This document shows, piece by piece, positions 38,193 to 51,087 of a DNA stretch of 64,000 nt. Each line of letters opens with the position of its first letter. Positions within the stretch are counted from its first letter, which is position 1. Source of the DNA: Tyto alba (taxonomy: Eukaryota > Chordata > Aves > Strigiformes > Tytonidae); the NCBI RefSeq assembly GCF_018691265.1, contig NW_024881301.1, forward strand, positions 7,329,752 to 7,393,751, read 5' to 3'. The notes beneath the pieces are model-generated. The model was given only the letters and a program-made list of their open reading frames with translations. It ran no database searches and had not been told where the DNA came from. A program made the position numbers and the translations under genes.

Positions 38193-41100
38193 CTGCAAGG
38201 GGAAAGGACGTCATGTATTCAGGCAACATTTTGGAACCACTATTTCAAAAAAACACAAGCAAGCAAGTCAAATACAATATTTGTTCTGTAATTCTCCAGA
38301 CACCTAGAACATCTTCACTTATGTAAGGTTCTGAAAAACCCTGTTAGTCTTGCTCATCAATTACTGCAGTCTGTGATTGATTTTAATATTTAGGATTGGA
38401 GAGGAATAGAAATTATGATGGCTAAACTAACGTTTGGCTCCCAGGTGTGAAAAGACATGACTTGTTTTCATCACCACCCCAGTAAGGTAGCAATAAAGAA
38501 TTGGGCTCAGAGGAGAATGAAAGCAGCTGTGGGACTCCTTTCCTGCACACACAAAAGTAGAAGCCTTCTGTATTAGACAGGTTGTAATGTGAGACTGTAA
38601 ACACTAGACAATGTAATTTTTAATACTGTTTCCTCTTGCAATAGCAGAAAAAAAATATCCAGCACATATGTTTTAACATCCCTTTGTTGAAACATTCTGG
38701 TTTAACACTCACTTTACCTTGTAAACAGCTCGTTGTATTACTGCAAATCTTGAAGTTTTTATGCCTACCCAGACTGCATTAATTTATTTTACTCTCTAGC
38801 CATAAATATCTGTCTTTGAAAAAAATATTAAGAATTAAAATCATGTCATCCAAAGTTAGGAAATACGAGCATTAAAAGCACCCTTGTAATAGCCCAGCTA
38901 GTATGTACAATACATACTTCTAGCTTTTGGTCCCCTGCATCTTTCAGAGCACAAGATGATCAGTTAATGAGAAGATGGATAATTTTATTTCCTCTACCCT
39001 GTTTAACATTTGTCATCCCAGGCTCTACTCAAACCCAGAACTACTGCCTTCGTCATCAGCTTCCTATGCTGTTTGTTAGCATAGCACCTGTGTGCCATAT
39101 AAACAGTAATGAACGGTATCTTCACAGGCTCATACAACACAAGGAGCATTGTCTCTATTTTACCAGTGAGTAACAGAGCAGTAGTGCAGTGTTACACACA
39201 TTATTTTAGATTCTCTGTTTTAAACATCTGTAGCCTGCAGATTCAGACTCTTCTACATCTTAAAGCATCATATTGGCTCAGAGCACAGCTCCAGTTCTTC
39301 AATAATGAATTTGCAGCCCTTTACAGGACCATAAGCATCCCAGTTTAATAGGCAGAAAACAAGAAGCTCAGCATATCTTCACAAATAGTTAAGTCTGTAA
39401 TGACTGGCCCCTGGCCATAAACTAGGTTTGCAGCAGAGGTGGATCCCAGGTCCATGAGGAAGCATGATATCTTTTCTTTGGATAGCAGCCCTATGTTACA
39501 CACTCCTGGACTCACTCCATCCTAATTACCTGAAGGAGGAAAACAGAATATGATCATGTAAACAAAGACCATCAATGGTGTGTAAGAACATGGAGATCAG
39601 TCGGGTTTCAGAAGCCTTTTTAATTTACATTTTTCAAATTCTGAGCTCTGCAACTTCATTAATAATTTTCAATATTACTATTTCTTAACTGCAGGGATTT
39701 AAAAATTTTATTGTTCAGCTTTTAAAATAAAAGTAGCAACAACCAACCCTAAAACAACAATAATGGGGAAGAAGAGAAAGAGATTAGACATTGTATCAGT
39801 ACTTCCCAAATGCAAACCTCCCAATCTAACACAGCCCATGTCATTCAAGCTAGCAAACTCATCAAAAGCAAAGGATGTTGATCATCTTCCATCTGGACCA
39901 CACACCAGGTAGAAATAGTGAATGATAATATTTACCACTGCATTCCTCAGATATCTTCTGAAGCAGAAGAATTATAATACTCAAGAAACACCTCTTACTT
40001 CTGTGCATATTTTGATTCCTTCTTTTTTTTTTTGCTTCAAGTGATTAGTTTCCATGAAACTGCTTGTTGGCAGAACATGTCAGTCATCCCCTGCAGTAAC
40101 GCAAATCCTCACCTGATCTTCAGTCAGTCCATACGACATCTCTCTTCCTACCCTCTTCTTTTAAAACCTATCCCAAGCCTAAGCATATTGTTGACTCAAC
40201 CTAGTTTTTGCTACCACTCTTTTAATGACCAAAGCCAAAGTCCTACACACTTCTGCTGCTCCTTTTCTATCTTGACCTTCCCACGTCCTCTGTAGTGTAA
40301 TTAAATAATTTCTAATCCAGGCAGCAGGAGAGAAGCATTGAAATCATAGGCAGGGCATTGTGCTATCTCTAAGTCCCAATGCAACACTGAAACATCAACG
40401 TTTCTCCAGAAAAAAAAACAGTACAGTAATGAAGGACTGTCTAGCTTCTAGTGTTAATTGTGAACACTGAGTTTTATATAAATATATATATATATATAAA
40501 AAGTAATAAATAGAAATATTCTTACAGCTTTTGTAACTGACAGGAAACGGTCGTAGCTGATAAGGACAATGCTAAACACTGAAGCTGTGCACAGGAGATA
40601 GTCCATAATTAGCCAGAGCTTGCAGACACCTCTTCCCAAGTGCCAAGTCCCTGTCAGGGCATAAGGGATGTAGAGAGGCATACAGAATGCACCTATGGAA
40701 ATAAACAAAATGCACATTCAGTGCTTGTAAAAGCATAGAAACATTTCTGCAGTATCTGATAAAAGCACAATACTGACTGGAATCGCCATGTGGAAAGTTG
40801 TATATTCTCATGCAACCAATGAACACTTTACTACAAACTAGGCACCAGTAACATTATTATAATTAATATCTTTCTGAAGAATGTATCATGTTTATTGTGC
40901 GTCATTATTACTTCTGTTTATATCACCTGCTAAAGGAAGGAGCAGCTGACCTTTTTTACCTGCTGAAGTAAACACTATTCCATATTAACTACTGAAATGA
41001 AAACAAACAAAAAACTTATTTACCACCACCACATAATTTACTAACTGTTTTCTACAATAAATTATCTAATTGCCATGCTTTTGTCCTCTTAGAAACATGC

Positions 41101-43587
41101 ATGATATGGTGACTGAAAGAGCTCCAGAAGTAGCTTTTATAGAAATATAATATGAATTTCAAACTAATCTTTAAAACTATATGCTCAAAAGGCTGACAAA
41201 AACTTCACAGTTAATTAAGTACACCCAGTCTAACACTTCTTGTCATCACAATTCCTGATCATAACCACTTTTCAGCGGGGAGCTGATAGGGTATTATCTA
41301 TGGGAACACACCAAGTGGTGGGAACATACATGAGTGACCTGCAACCCATGGGTATCTAAATTTAGGCTGTTTAATCCAAATGTTGTGAAAGTGCTGATAT
41401 GATCTCATTTTATTGAATTTCTAGGTGATCACACTACACACACAGTCACAGTGCAGCTTTGCAAGGCTGAAGAGCTAACAGTGTAGTTTGCCATGTTGCA
41501 GAAATGCAGCGAACAGCATCAATGCTGCAATGAATTGGAATCACTGCATCTACAGAGTAACTAACACTTGTCCTTTTGAGCAAAATATTATATTATAGAT
41601 TTTAACATTCACGGGGGGAAAAAAGGTTATTTTTTCAACTTTAGATTACTTCATAATGGTGTGTACTCCTGTGACAGGTACTGAAGAGTATTTTGAGAGT
41701 TTCCATTTCCCTAAAAATCTTACAATTCCTGTTATTCTCCCTCTACTAAGTATCAAGATTTTTTCTCTGTTCAGAAGAACAGAGATAAAGCAAAAGTTGT
41801 TGAAGGTCAAAATCAGATAGATTAAATATATTAAAGGAATAAGCAAAGGGCTCTGCAAGCATGAAAGTGTGTGCTTTTAGCAATTAGGATCAAGCAGAAA
41901 TTAAGGATAATTTAGGTACACCCTGAATCTAAATTATGTAGCTACAGAAATACAAATTAGTTTGACTCTAAATTATGTAAAGCTTTTAACCAGGTTTAGA
42001 AAAACACCCTAGACATTCAGGTAAACATAATATCACAAAACAAGTATTTATAGAAGTAATACCAAGTAAACTACTTCCTTCCTTGATAGAAGTCATTATT
42101 TACTTCGTACTTCTCAGCTAGATGCTGGCATTTGTTCAATATGCTGCTAGGTTGTGAGCCAGATAACAAAACACCACTCTGTCTATTGTTGTTCTGTTCA
42201 TTGCTGTGTTTTTTTCCTGTGTACTGTAGCTGGACAACAGGCAGTAAGGGCTCTGCAGCACCAGGCAATTATAAGCTGGAAGACGTCAAGCGTATGGTGG
42301 AAGGGATCAAAACATTATACAAGGAGTGGAAGGGATCAAAACATTATACAAGGAGATCTGGACATCACAAAGACTCAACTATTAGAAGACATGCCCCTAA
42401 CAGAACTTCTGACACTGGCAATAATTTTTAAGAAAAGTTTCTTCCATTCTTTCAGTATCCTCTGTAAATATGTAGGCAAGATAGTAGAATAAAAACCATT
42501 TAGAAAGATTTTGTTGTGCTGTCACAAGTCAGAATATAGATTTAATGAAATAGCCACACATGTTTAAAACCATCCTTCTGCATACCAAATAATTTAACCA
42601 ATACTTTTACCAGAGACACTCAATATTTCACAGAATATCACAGTACATTAATCCCCAGTTCCATATCACACTAGGATTTTAATTGTTCTTCTTCTGAGTA
42701 CAAGTTTCAAAATAAAATATCTCCCTATGTATAAGTATACGTGTATAACATCAAACTTCTTAGAAATAGATTTGTTATTTTTAATTACCTATACAAACAC
42801 ATATTACTAAAATATGGTTCTAGATAAAGCAGGTGCAGCAAAATGTTTTAAAATACTATTCATCACTCTTCAGTTGCAAACTTCAGATGATTATCTGTAT
42901 TGTGTGAGAGTAGATTGAAACAGAAGATATCAACCATGTACGCAAGATCTGCCAGATAATATATGCTGTATTCAATTCGACTATCTAGACTTCAGCCAAG
43001 ACTCTTCACAGACAACACCCATTCTTCTTATTCCACATAGATTCACCCACAGTAGTATTTTTTTTCCTGAAGCAATAACATTAAACATTACCTGCTTACT
43101 GGACAAAGGATCCATTTCTTTCTGAAAAATAATAGGCTGCTAAAATTCTTCATGTGGCTTCCACCATTCCTTACCCCTCCCCTAGACAAACATCTGGAAA
43201 GAGTTCTCTTAGAAGAAATCACCCAGAAAATAAGCCCCATTGTGTCTCCTAAGACTCCTAAGAAGCAAATAGCACATGCCTCCATGGTTGTGACTTACCC
43301 ACTGCAAAGTCAGAAATAGCAAGATTGAGAAAGAAGTAGTTACTCCGATGCCTGAGGTTTCTGTCCATGATGAAAGCAAGGATCACCAGGACGTTTCCGA
43401 GGATGGTGACCAGGGCTAGCAACACCATGAGGAAAGCCAGCAGCACCAACACGCCCAGTGAAAACTCGGAGCTTGGTGACTGCGTGGGCAGCGTCTCATT
43501 ACACGTTCCAGCTGTCTGTGGAGTTTCTGCAGTGCTGCTGTGCATGTTGTGCATCCAGGTCAGTTCAGTCTGGGAAGAAAGTCGCAT
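37398..43587 (-). CDS. HRH4: Histamine H4-type receptor, tandem copy B (upstream copy), complete three-exon gene
   Basis: Exons 43587-43299 (289 bp), 40692-40526 (167 bp) and 38192-37398 (795 bp) join in phase to 417 codons including stop (416 aa). Rhodopsin-class GPCR: TM1 with G64-N65, D93 in TM2 (LNLAISDF), C120 in TM3 for a disulfide with C201, amine-binding D127 (IMDYLLC), DRF at 144-146, E219 in TM5 (STLEFF) typical of H3/H4 receptors, W344 in CWAP, NPFLY at 381-385. One N-glycosylation sequon at N30 (NET). Known family role: Gi/o-coupled plasma-membrane histamine receptor. Three exons with the same phase logic as human HRH4, lying 3' of IMPACT. It differs from copy A mainly in exon 2, loop 3 and the C-terminus (ends NTLSL). 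H3-like wording in TM2-TM3 leaves the H3/H4 label less certain than the histamine-receptor call. Confidence 0.87.
40482..40498. repeat. (TA)n microsatellite in HRH4 copy B intron 2
   Basis: About eight TA units, about 30 bp into the intron on the coding strand. Confidence 0.85.
40526..40692 (-). CDS. HRH4: HRH4 copy B exon 2: end of TM2 to ICL2
   Basis: 167 bp, acceptor TTTCCATAG, donor GTAAGA. Residues 98-152, containing C120, D127, DRF and the start of ICL2 (SVTKA). Five substitutions relative to copy A: A98, A108, T112, I125, S137, where A has V, S, K, V, N. A TA dinucleotide run lies in the following intron (about 40480-40500). Confidence 0.92.
42297..42354. repeat. Perfect tandem duplication, 2 x 29 bp, in HRH4 copy B intron 1
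   Basis: GTGGAAGGGATCAAAACATT plus ATACAAGGA is repeated exactly once, with no interruption (42297-42325 and 42326-42354). Perfect identity implies a recent local duplication. Confidence 0.95.
43299..43587 (-). CDS. HRH4: HRH4 copy B exon 1: N-terminus, TM1, TM2
   Basis: Starts at ATG 43587-43585 in context GCCAGATGC and ends at donor GTAAGT with one base of a Gly codon. Residues 1-97: extracellular tail with sequon N30, TM1 about 42-72, ICL1 (DRNLRHRSNYF), TM2 with D93. Alternative in-frame starts are M12 and M15. Encodes exactly the same protein segment as copy A with three silent differences. Confidence 0.9.
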
Positions 43588-46500
43588 CTGGCAGAGTTAT
43601 CCAAAAGGTTTAGATTCATAAGGAATATAAACAGGATGGGCCAAAAAAGCCAATAAACATAAAAAAAAAAAAAAATTACTCAGGAAGGGAAAACTTAAAA
43701 GGTTCTGATGCTAGATAAATCTAGTTTTCCCAGGATTTTTAAAACCATGTATATCTCTTGAAGAGTTACCAGTAAGAAATACACAGTTTTTCCAAGCTCA
43801 TATTTTAAAATGCAAGTTCTTCTTTATGCAACCTGATCCTTATCTGTGGAGGTCAAGAGGGCTGATTTGAGATTCTCTCATGCTTTCCTTCCTTCCTCCC
43901 TGCTTTCCTCTCTCATTCCCTCCCTTGCAGAACCATTTTTCTTTCTAGCATTATGGACAACAATTTTTTCTGGAATTTTTTATTAATCTTGGGTACATAT
44001 CCTTGTGGGAATTTAAACAACTTTCTAATTTCCTCCTTGTTTATATAGTGTCATTGTATTTTAGCAAGTCTGTGGTGTCCCACTATTGTGTTATATCTTT
44101 TTGTTGACTGGTCATCTTCATTGTTGCTGTTATTGTTCCTCTTTCTGTGGACCCTAGGGCTGAAAACTCATATGCTGTAAATAAGCATATATACAATCAC
44201 TTAGCAGAGCAGTTAACAAATAATGGTCCAACCCTCAGAGGTCAGTTGCAAAACTCCCACTGAAATCAGTTTCAAAACTTAGCAGCAGCCCCAGCAACAC
44301 AGCACTGGCTGCTGCCATCCCAGAACCCAGGAAAGAAATACTGACTCCCTGAAAGAGAGCTTGGCAGTTAACTTTACTATGACAAGGCTTTTCTTTCCAC
44401 ACTGGTGGGAGAAATTGTGTGTCTTCCACAAGTGTTTATATTTTGTATGAGTAATGAAGCCACTTGCAGAGAGCTGTGAGTATTCCATAGTTGTAAAAAT
44501 GCAATAATTTTTATTATGGGTTCTAAAAACACTTTGATGTCTAATTTTAGATACTTAAATTTGAAAAATGTTGGCTGTCATGTCTGTGCTTCTGTTGTGG
44601 GAACAAATTCATTAGAACTTACCAAGTCCTTTTACTACATGTTTGAATGGCAGCAGTACAAAAAATGCAAAACTTTATTATCCATACAAATATCTTCACA
44701 GCATGTCTGTCCATTACTGCTTTAAGCTCTATTTCATTTCCAGGTAATGCTTGAAATTTATAAAACACACTTTGGCAATGACTACTAAGTAATACTACTA
44801 GACTTACTTCTGCTAGCAATACTGAAGTTGATCTACCTGAAGTTTTTGACACTCAAGATATTTATGTCGTTGAAAAGCAAATAAAGTGGTGAACAAATGT
44901 GATGTCAAATTAAGGGTTCATAGAAGCCTGTATTCTCTCAGTTGCCTGTAGCCTAAGGAAGCATGTAAGAACATGGCAAAATACAGTGCGGGTGTGCTTA
45001 CCATGCTTCCAGTGATTTGTGGCTCAAGGTGCCAATATGGTACCAGAAGTGACATTTGATCATTTTATTTTCACCATTTCTTCTAAACAGTCACCTTCTT
45101 ACCCCAAGAATTTCTGCTTCTGCATTTTATTGATAATAAAAGGCATCACAGGGTTCCTATATGTCTCCAAGGAGGGTAACAGTCCTTCTGTGATTGCTTT
45201 CCTGCATTCAAAGTAAAATTGCCATGGTAAATTTCCATGGATACTGCCACATCATGGATCCTACATAAACCTTTACCATGTCCCAGTTATACTTTTTCTT
45301 TCCTTATACAAAATGCAACCAGTCCTTTTTGACTGATCACACCTAATCATGGGAGCAGCAGCTCATTCCTGTGCATTCAGAGACAATCCCTTGGTAAGAA
45401 GCACTGAAACAAGGGCAGCTCGTACACACACAGTACTACCTGCTGCACACTTGCATCAGTGGGTGCTCAGAAACTGCACTGAATCGCATATCCTAGAGGA
45501 AAGTATGTAAAAGGTTTTCTTCTTTTAGACATGGGGCTGCTTGCCCTCAGTCAGGAAGGAGTCCTGGGACAGGTTTCCCCTTCCCAGTAACGCTTCCCCC
45601 TTTTCAACTGCGGAAGAGGGGAGAAGACCCAAGCTCTTAAGTATTCTTTTCTATTGGAAACTTTTGGATATAGTTTTGATTCCTAACTTGGCCCTGAAAT
45701 GGCCAGAAGTGCCAGCTTGAGCTGGCAGGCTTTCTACAGACTGGTATCTATGATCAATCAATGCACAGCCACCAGTTTCAGAAGAAAATGATTTGTTACA
45801 ATCTCCCATGAGGAGACCCACGAGGATTAAAAGGCTGCAAAAATCTTATAAAAGCATAAAAAAAAATCATAGATCCAAACTGTGTTCTGAAAGAATATAA
45901 TTTTATAAAAAACGCACAAGTGGGCATGCCATGAGGCTGAAAGCCACTGTTTGTAACAATTGCAGTTAAAACTCGATCCTCTTACTAGCAAAGCCCTTAC
46001 TCAAGTTTTTTCCATTTTTTTTCTTCAGTGAGAACTTGTGCTAAAATAAATAAAGCTACAGTGGCAGTTCAGTAACTGATGTAATTTGCAACTACTGTGC
46101 CTTAGAATGGTGCCATTACAGCTCTTTTTAAAAGTGAGTACAATGTTTTGGACCCCTTCCTTCTCTCTCAAACTGCATTACAAAGTATAAATAGAAAGGT
46201 TCTCATTGTATCTTAATCCAAAATCTTCAGTGCTGAGGAACTGAATAAGAACAAATTATCATGGTTTTAGTACATATATATATAACAGCTGTGCTATACC
46301 TTGTTAAGGTAAGATAGCAGAATCTAAACAATTCAGCTAAGAAATACAGTATCACTTTGAATTCCCTGCTTTTCTTTGACATTTTTATTTATTACTGCAA
46401 GAATTAAGACATCAGCTTAAGTATAATAAAGTTTAGCAGTCCTAGTGTCCCTTGGGAACCTGGAAATTCTGGGCTCCACTTCTGGTCCAAGTGTAACCTT

Positions 46501-49500
46501 CTAGTCCCCTGTAACTTTTCAGTCTGTTAATTGATCTCTTTGGTTCAGTTTCCTCTACTCTAAGAGGAAGGTAATGCTTAGCGAGCTTCTCAAAATTTGA
46601 GGGAAATTCTGCATCTTGTAATAAAGCATGACAACGGAAGAGAGTGAAAGATACACTCTCCAAAACACCTTTAGTCAATTAGCTAAGATCCCTTATTTGG
46701 GAAGCAAGGAAGCCAGATTTCACAGCCTCCAAAATCAAGTTGAAAACAGGATTCATCCTAGCTGAGCACTCTGCCCATATATTCTTCAGTCTCAAGAGGA
46801 GACTCAGCAGCTTCACTGTTTTTCATGAGAAACAGCTGACCTTGTCAAATGACTTATTCCTAAAGTGCTTTCTAGGAGTATATAGATACCTAATTCTTTT
46901 CCATCTCACTCCCTCAACATTTCTTCTTGGAATTAGCTTAGATCTAATTGGTGTCTTGAAATCTTAGGTATCTAACTCTTCCGCACCATGCTTGGAAAGC
47001 CTGTGTGCAGCAGGGCACCTAAAAACATGGATGTTACATTTATGTGCCTTGTGAATGTACCTCCGACATCATAGACCTATTTTGCACAAGTCATGATGCC
47101 ATGTTACTAATCTGTTCACATCCAGAAGATAATCAACACCAGTCAGTAAGTTCTTTTAAAACATTAGCAGTGTAAGTAAAGTTTAATAGAAGATCCACCA
47201 CATAGGCTTCTAGCAGAATTTTATTGTGTGGCTATAACTATGATTAAACCAGTCTAGAACATGTCTAGCTAGAAAAATATCTGAAGTAGATAATAAAATG
47301 CTGATTTTCTAGTGGCACCAGGGCAGTATATGAACTGTTCAGGGATAACACTATAAAAAGATATGGACTTTTTATTCAAATAGACATGCTAGACAATAAA
47401 CACAAAGCACAGATTAATACATGAAAAGAATTCACAAGGAAATGTTCCAGCTTCCTCTTCCATTCCTTCTTCTCCAGATGTTAAACAAGAACACATACTA
47501 AACAGTAAAAGTACCATCCTGAATTACCTGCTTATTCAAGTGTTTGGACTTTTCAGTATCAAGAAATTACAAACAGTCCATAATTGCTATGCTGCAATTA
47601 GAGAGACAATTATCGTCACTTTTAAAAGTTAAGGGCAGTAGATTTTAAAAACAAGCTACTTTTCCATATTTCAGCATATAATACTTCCAGATATATGGTA
47701 GGACATTTAGATTAAATGTTCTGTCTCATCACCACTTTGTGAAGAAAAGCTTTTAAGATTGACAGGAGTTCTTTTTTTCTATTACTCAACTGTCTTGAAT
47801 TCACTAAGGTTCTTCCTTCTGAAGTCTGTTTTACAGAGAAACCACCTGAGAGTTCTTTAGAAGATACTTTACTAATAAAATACCCTGATCAGAGACCAGA
47901 CAAACTCCAGCTCTTAGTCCAGTCACTTAAATTTGAGCAACAAAGAAGAACAACTCATTCCAATACTACCTTGTAGGAGACAGCAGTCCTGTAATGGCTA
48001 ATCTGGTTTCAGTCATACTCCTGATTTGTTACCAAAAGAGCAAAACAAAAACAATGAAAGAAAGAGGTAAGAAAACAGAATGGCAAAAAAGACCAAATAG
48101 AAGTCACAATCCAACTTTTTCTGTTAGTGTCTGATTCTTCACGGACATATTTTTATGACAGGCAACTGTACTCTAGGTATAAATTAATGCTATAATCCTT
48201 TTCTTATTTTTTTTTCAGATGACATTTGTGACTTCCCCAAACAGGGTCTATCTATACATCTTATACTGTCTTAAATGAATTTACAATATTTGATAACAAA
48301 AACTGTTACAACTGCTTCAGTTTAACATTATATATTCTGTCAGGACATTATTTTTAAAGTTAAAGTTGAAGCCAGCCAGCTGCTTGTAAATGTAGACTGA
48401 CACGTTTTCTTTCTCAGGTTCTCGGGAACCTCTGCTCTTCACTAACAGAAACAAAATGTTTTATAGCCCAGTTTGTAAATAATTTAGGTTTTTGTTTTCC
48501 TTGTTAACAAGACAAATGCATGAAAGACAATGATGAAAATGTAACAATCAAAATATATTCCATCTGCCTGTTGCTACTCTGCTCTACACATGGAATAGGT
48601 TATTTGTGTCCTTTGGTTACCAGTCCCAGTGTTAAAACACTCTTGACATCTTAAGGACATCAGCTGCTGCTCAGTGCTAAACTTTTGATCCTGACACGTA
48701 ACAACCACTTCTGCTCTAATTTGCTGAATTACAAAGCAGAAACAATTAGCAGTTGTATTCAATTAAGTGATGGGATACACCCTCCTTGAAGCATAACTAA
48801 TAATCAAAGAGCAAGAAACACAGGTTCTTTAGGCCATGAGGTATGCTGAGGCATTACTCTCAAAGGAGAGGACAAAATCCTGCATTGCAGAGCTCTTCCG
48901 GAAAGCCGCAAGAAAACTTGTTCTTAGAATAAAGGAACCTGAAAGTTAGGAAATGCTTACAAGCAAAAATAGGAAGAGAATGCAACTTCTCTAACCAAAG
49001 CGTCCACAAGACAGCTAGCCAGCATTTCACCTTCTCTGGAAGAAACAGCGTGAAAATACAAACATATTTCCACTTTGATAGCCAGTTTCCAGTCATTTTA
49101 AGGGATAGGGGATTCAATTTCTTCACTGATTGAATGACCTATATATACAGTCTACTTCATTTACATGGCAAGTAGTTATCAACAACTTTTTTCTCATGTT
49201 TTGAGGTTTTAGTTCTTGCTAACTCACAACACTGAAACATGAGATTCTTGGAGACAAGGATCAGTACTTTCTGAAAAAAACAGTAGTTAAAAAAAAATAA
49301 AATCAGACGCCTAGGTTCACATACCTCAGACTGAACATCCAAAAAGCTCAGACCTTCAGAATCTCTTGTTGATTCTGAGCGTTCAAAGCTGAAAAGATAC
49401 TCTTTGGAAACAGAACACACATTACTACGAATGGAATTGCATCTTGGGCAGCTGCAGCGTAACTTCTCACACTACACCTGCTTCCTGTATTAAGTAATTG

Positions 49501-50504
49501 CTACAATTTCAAGCTTTCATAAAAGAAACAGAAACGTTGGAATAATTAAGTCAATAAGGTACTGGAATTGAATGACAACATTTTTACTTTAACAAAATCT
49601 GTCCGTAAACCAGCTAAACTATGAACAAGAAATACTTGTGCAACCCAAAAAGCGCAGGGCTACTACATGCTGTAATATATAGATCTTCCCTGGGAGGAAT
49701 GCCATTTTATTATCACAAGTACAGGTGCTAAGGCTGAACCCCAAAAAACATCACTATGCAGACAAGGCAATATAACTGCATAATATTGTTTCAGTAAATC
49801 AATTTAGGACACATCTGCCAGAGAATCAGCAGCAATTTTTAATTTTTTTTTATATCACGTATTTTTTAGTGGTACTTTTCAAGGTACAGAAATTGTTAAG
49901 GAAAATCTCTGTTGCTGTATCAAACCCTGGAGTAGTCACTCTGATTAGATGTAGTTTGGGAAAGGTTTTCTGGGGTATCCATGCTGGAGAACTATAATGA
50001 ACAGTTCAGTATAAGAACATATCAGCAAAGAAGATGTGTATCAAACTGGTGGTCAAATAAGCTCTAGTCTTCCAAATACACCTTTAAACTATGTAAGTGC
50101 CACTAAGGAAACATCATTAAAAACAGTCACAGCCCTGACTTTACTATATGAGCAAACTACATAAGGTCTACCCAACCTAAGAAAGAACCTGTGACTCAGC
50201 TGGAAATCAATGGATCACAAAGTTTAGAAATTAACTTGAGAAAAAAAAAAGAAAAAAAAAGCTAAAGTCCATTAAAGTCATTAAAGTCCATCATCCCCAA
50301 GTGAACGTTACCAAGAGAATGTTAAAAAAAAACAAAATAAAAATTAAATCTCATCTAAATAGCAATACGACAATTAACTAACAAAAGATCCCGTTAGTTT
50401 TTCTGTAATGCATTAGAGAAAATTTGGAAGGTAGTCATAAAAGAGCAGAAAATTCAAGTGTTTATGATTATATTGTTAACACTTGGTTTTATCCCACTCT
50501 ACAC
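43588..50504. other. Interval between IMPACT and HRH4 copy B, no supported gene
   Basis: Should contain the promoter and any 5' UTR of copy B at its left edge. No TATA box or CpG island stands out there. The rest is AT-rich unique sequence without recognisable exons. Confidence 0.55.
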
Positions 50505-51087
50505 TGTCCTGGTTTTGGCCAGGATATAGTTAATTTTCTTCCTAGTAGCTGTTACAGCGTTGTGTTTTGGATTTAGTGTGAGAACAATGCTGATAACAGG
50601 ATGTTTCAGCTGTTGCTAAGTAGCCTTACCCTAAGTTAAGGAGTTTTCACTTTCCTGTGCTGTGCCAGCGAGCCAGTGGGCAAGGAGCTGGGAGGGAGCC
50701 TGGCCAGGACAGCTGACCCCAACTGGCCCAAGGGATGTTCCATACCACAGAGCATCACGCTCAGCACATAAACTGGGGGAGCTGACCAGGACGGGGGATC
50801 ACTGCTCGGGAAGTGGCTGGCTATCAGTCAGCAGATGATGAACAATTGCACTGTGAATCATTTGTTGGAAGTTTTTTCCCCTTCCGTTTCATTTGTCTCT
50901 TTTTGTTATACCCATTCGCATTACAATTATACTTTATTTTATTTCATTTATTAAACTGTTATCTCAACCCACAAGTTTTAATTTTTTTTTTTTTTTTTCA
51001 AATTTTTCTTCCCATCCCACTGAGTGGGGTAGGAGTGAGCAATTGGCTGCATGGTGCTTAGTTGCCAGCTGGGCATAAACCACAACA
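50505..51087 (+). mobile_element. Solo LTR of an avian endogenous retrovirus
   Basis: 583 bp starting TGTCCTGGTTTTGGCCAGGA and ending TAAACCACAACA, so TG...CA bounded. It is flanked by near-identical 5-bp repeats TACAC and TACAT. The interior follows a widely dispersed bird ERV (probably ERVL-type) LTR: 'ACAGCTGACCCCAACTGGCC' near 50709, 'GGGATGTTCCATACCACAGA', 'CATAAACTGGGG' in the TATA region near 50767, and a T-rich stretch with TTTATTAAACTG near 50947. No gag, pol or env sequence adjoins it, so it is a solo LTR. It sits about 770 bp past the IMPACT stop in the opposite orientation. Confidence 0.88.

Noticed and set aside
50505..51087. Part of a full-length endogenous retrovirus
   Set aside because: Only one LTR is present, with no internal viral genes on either side.
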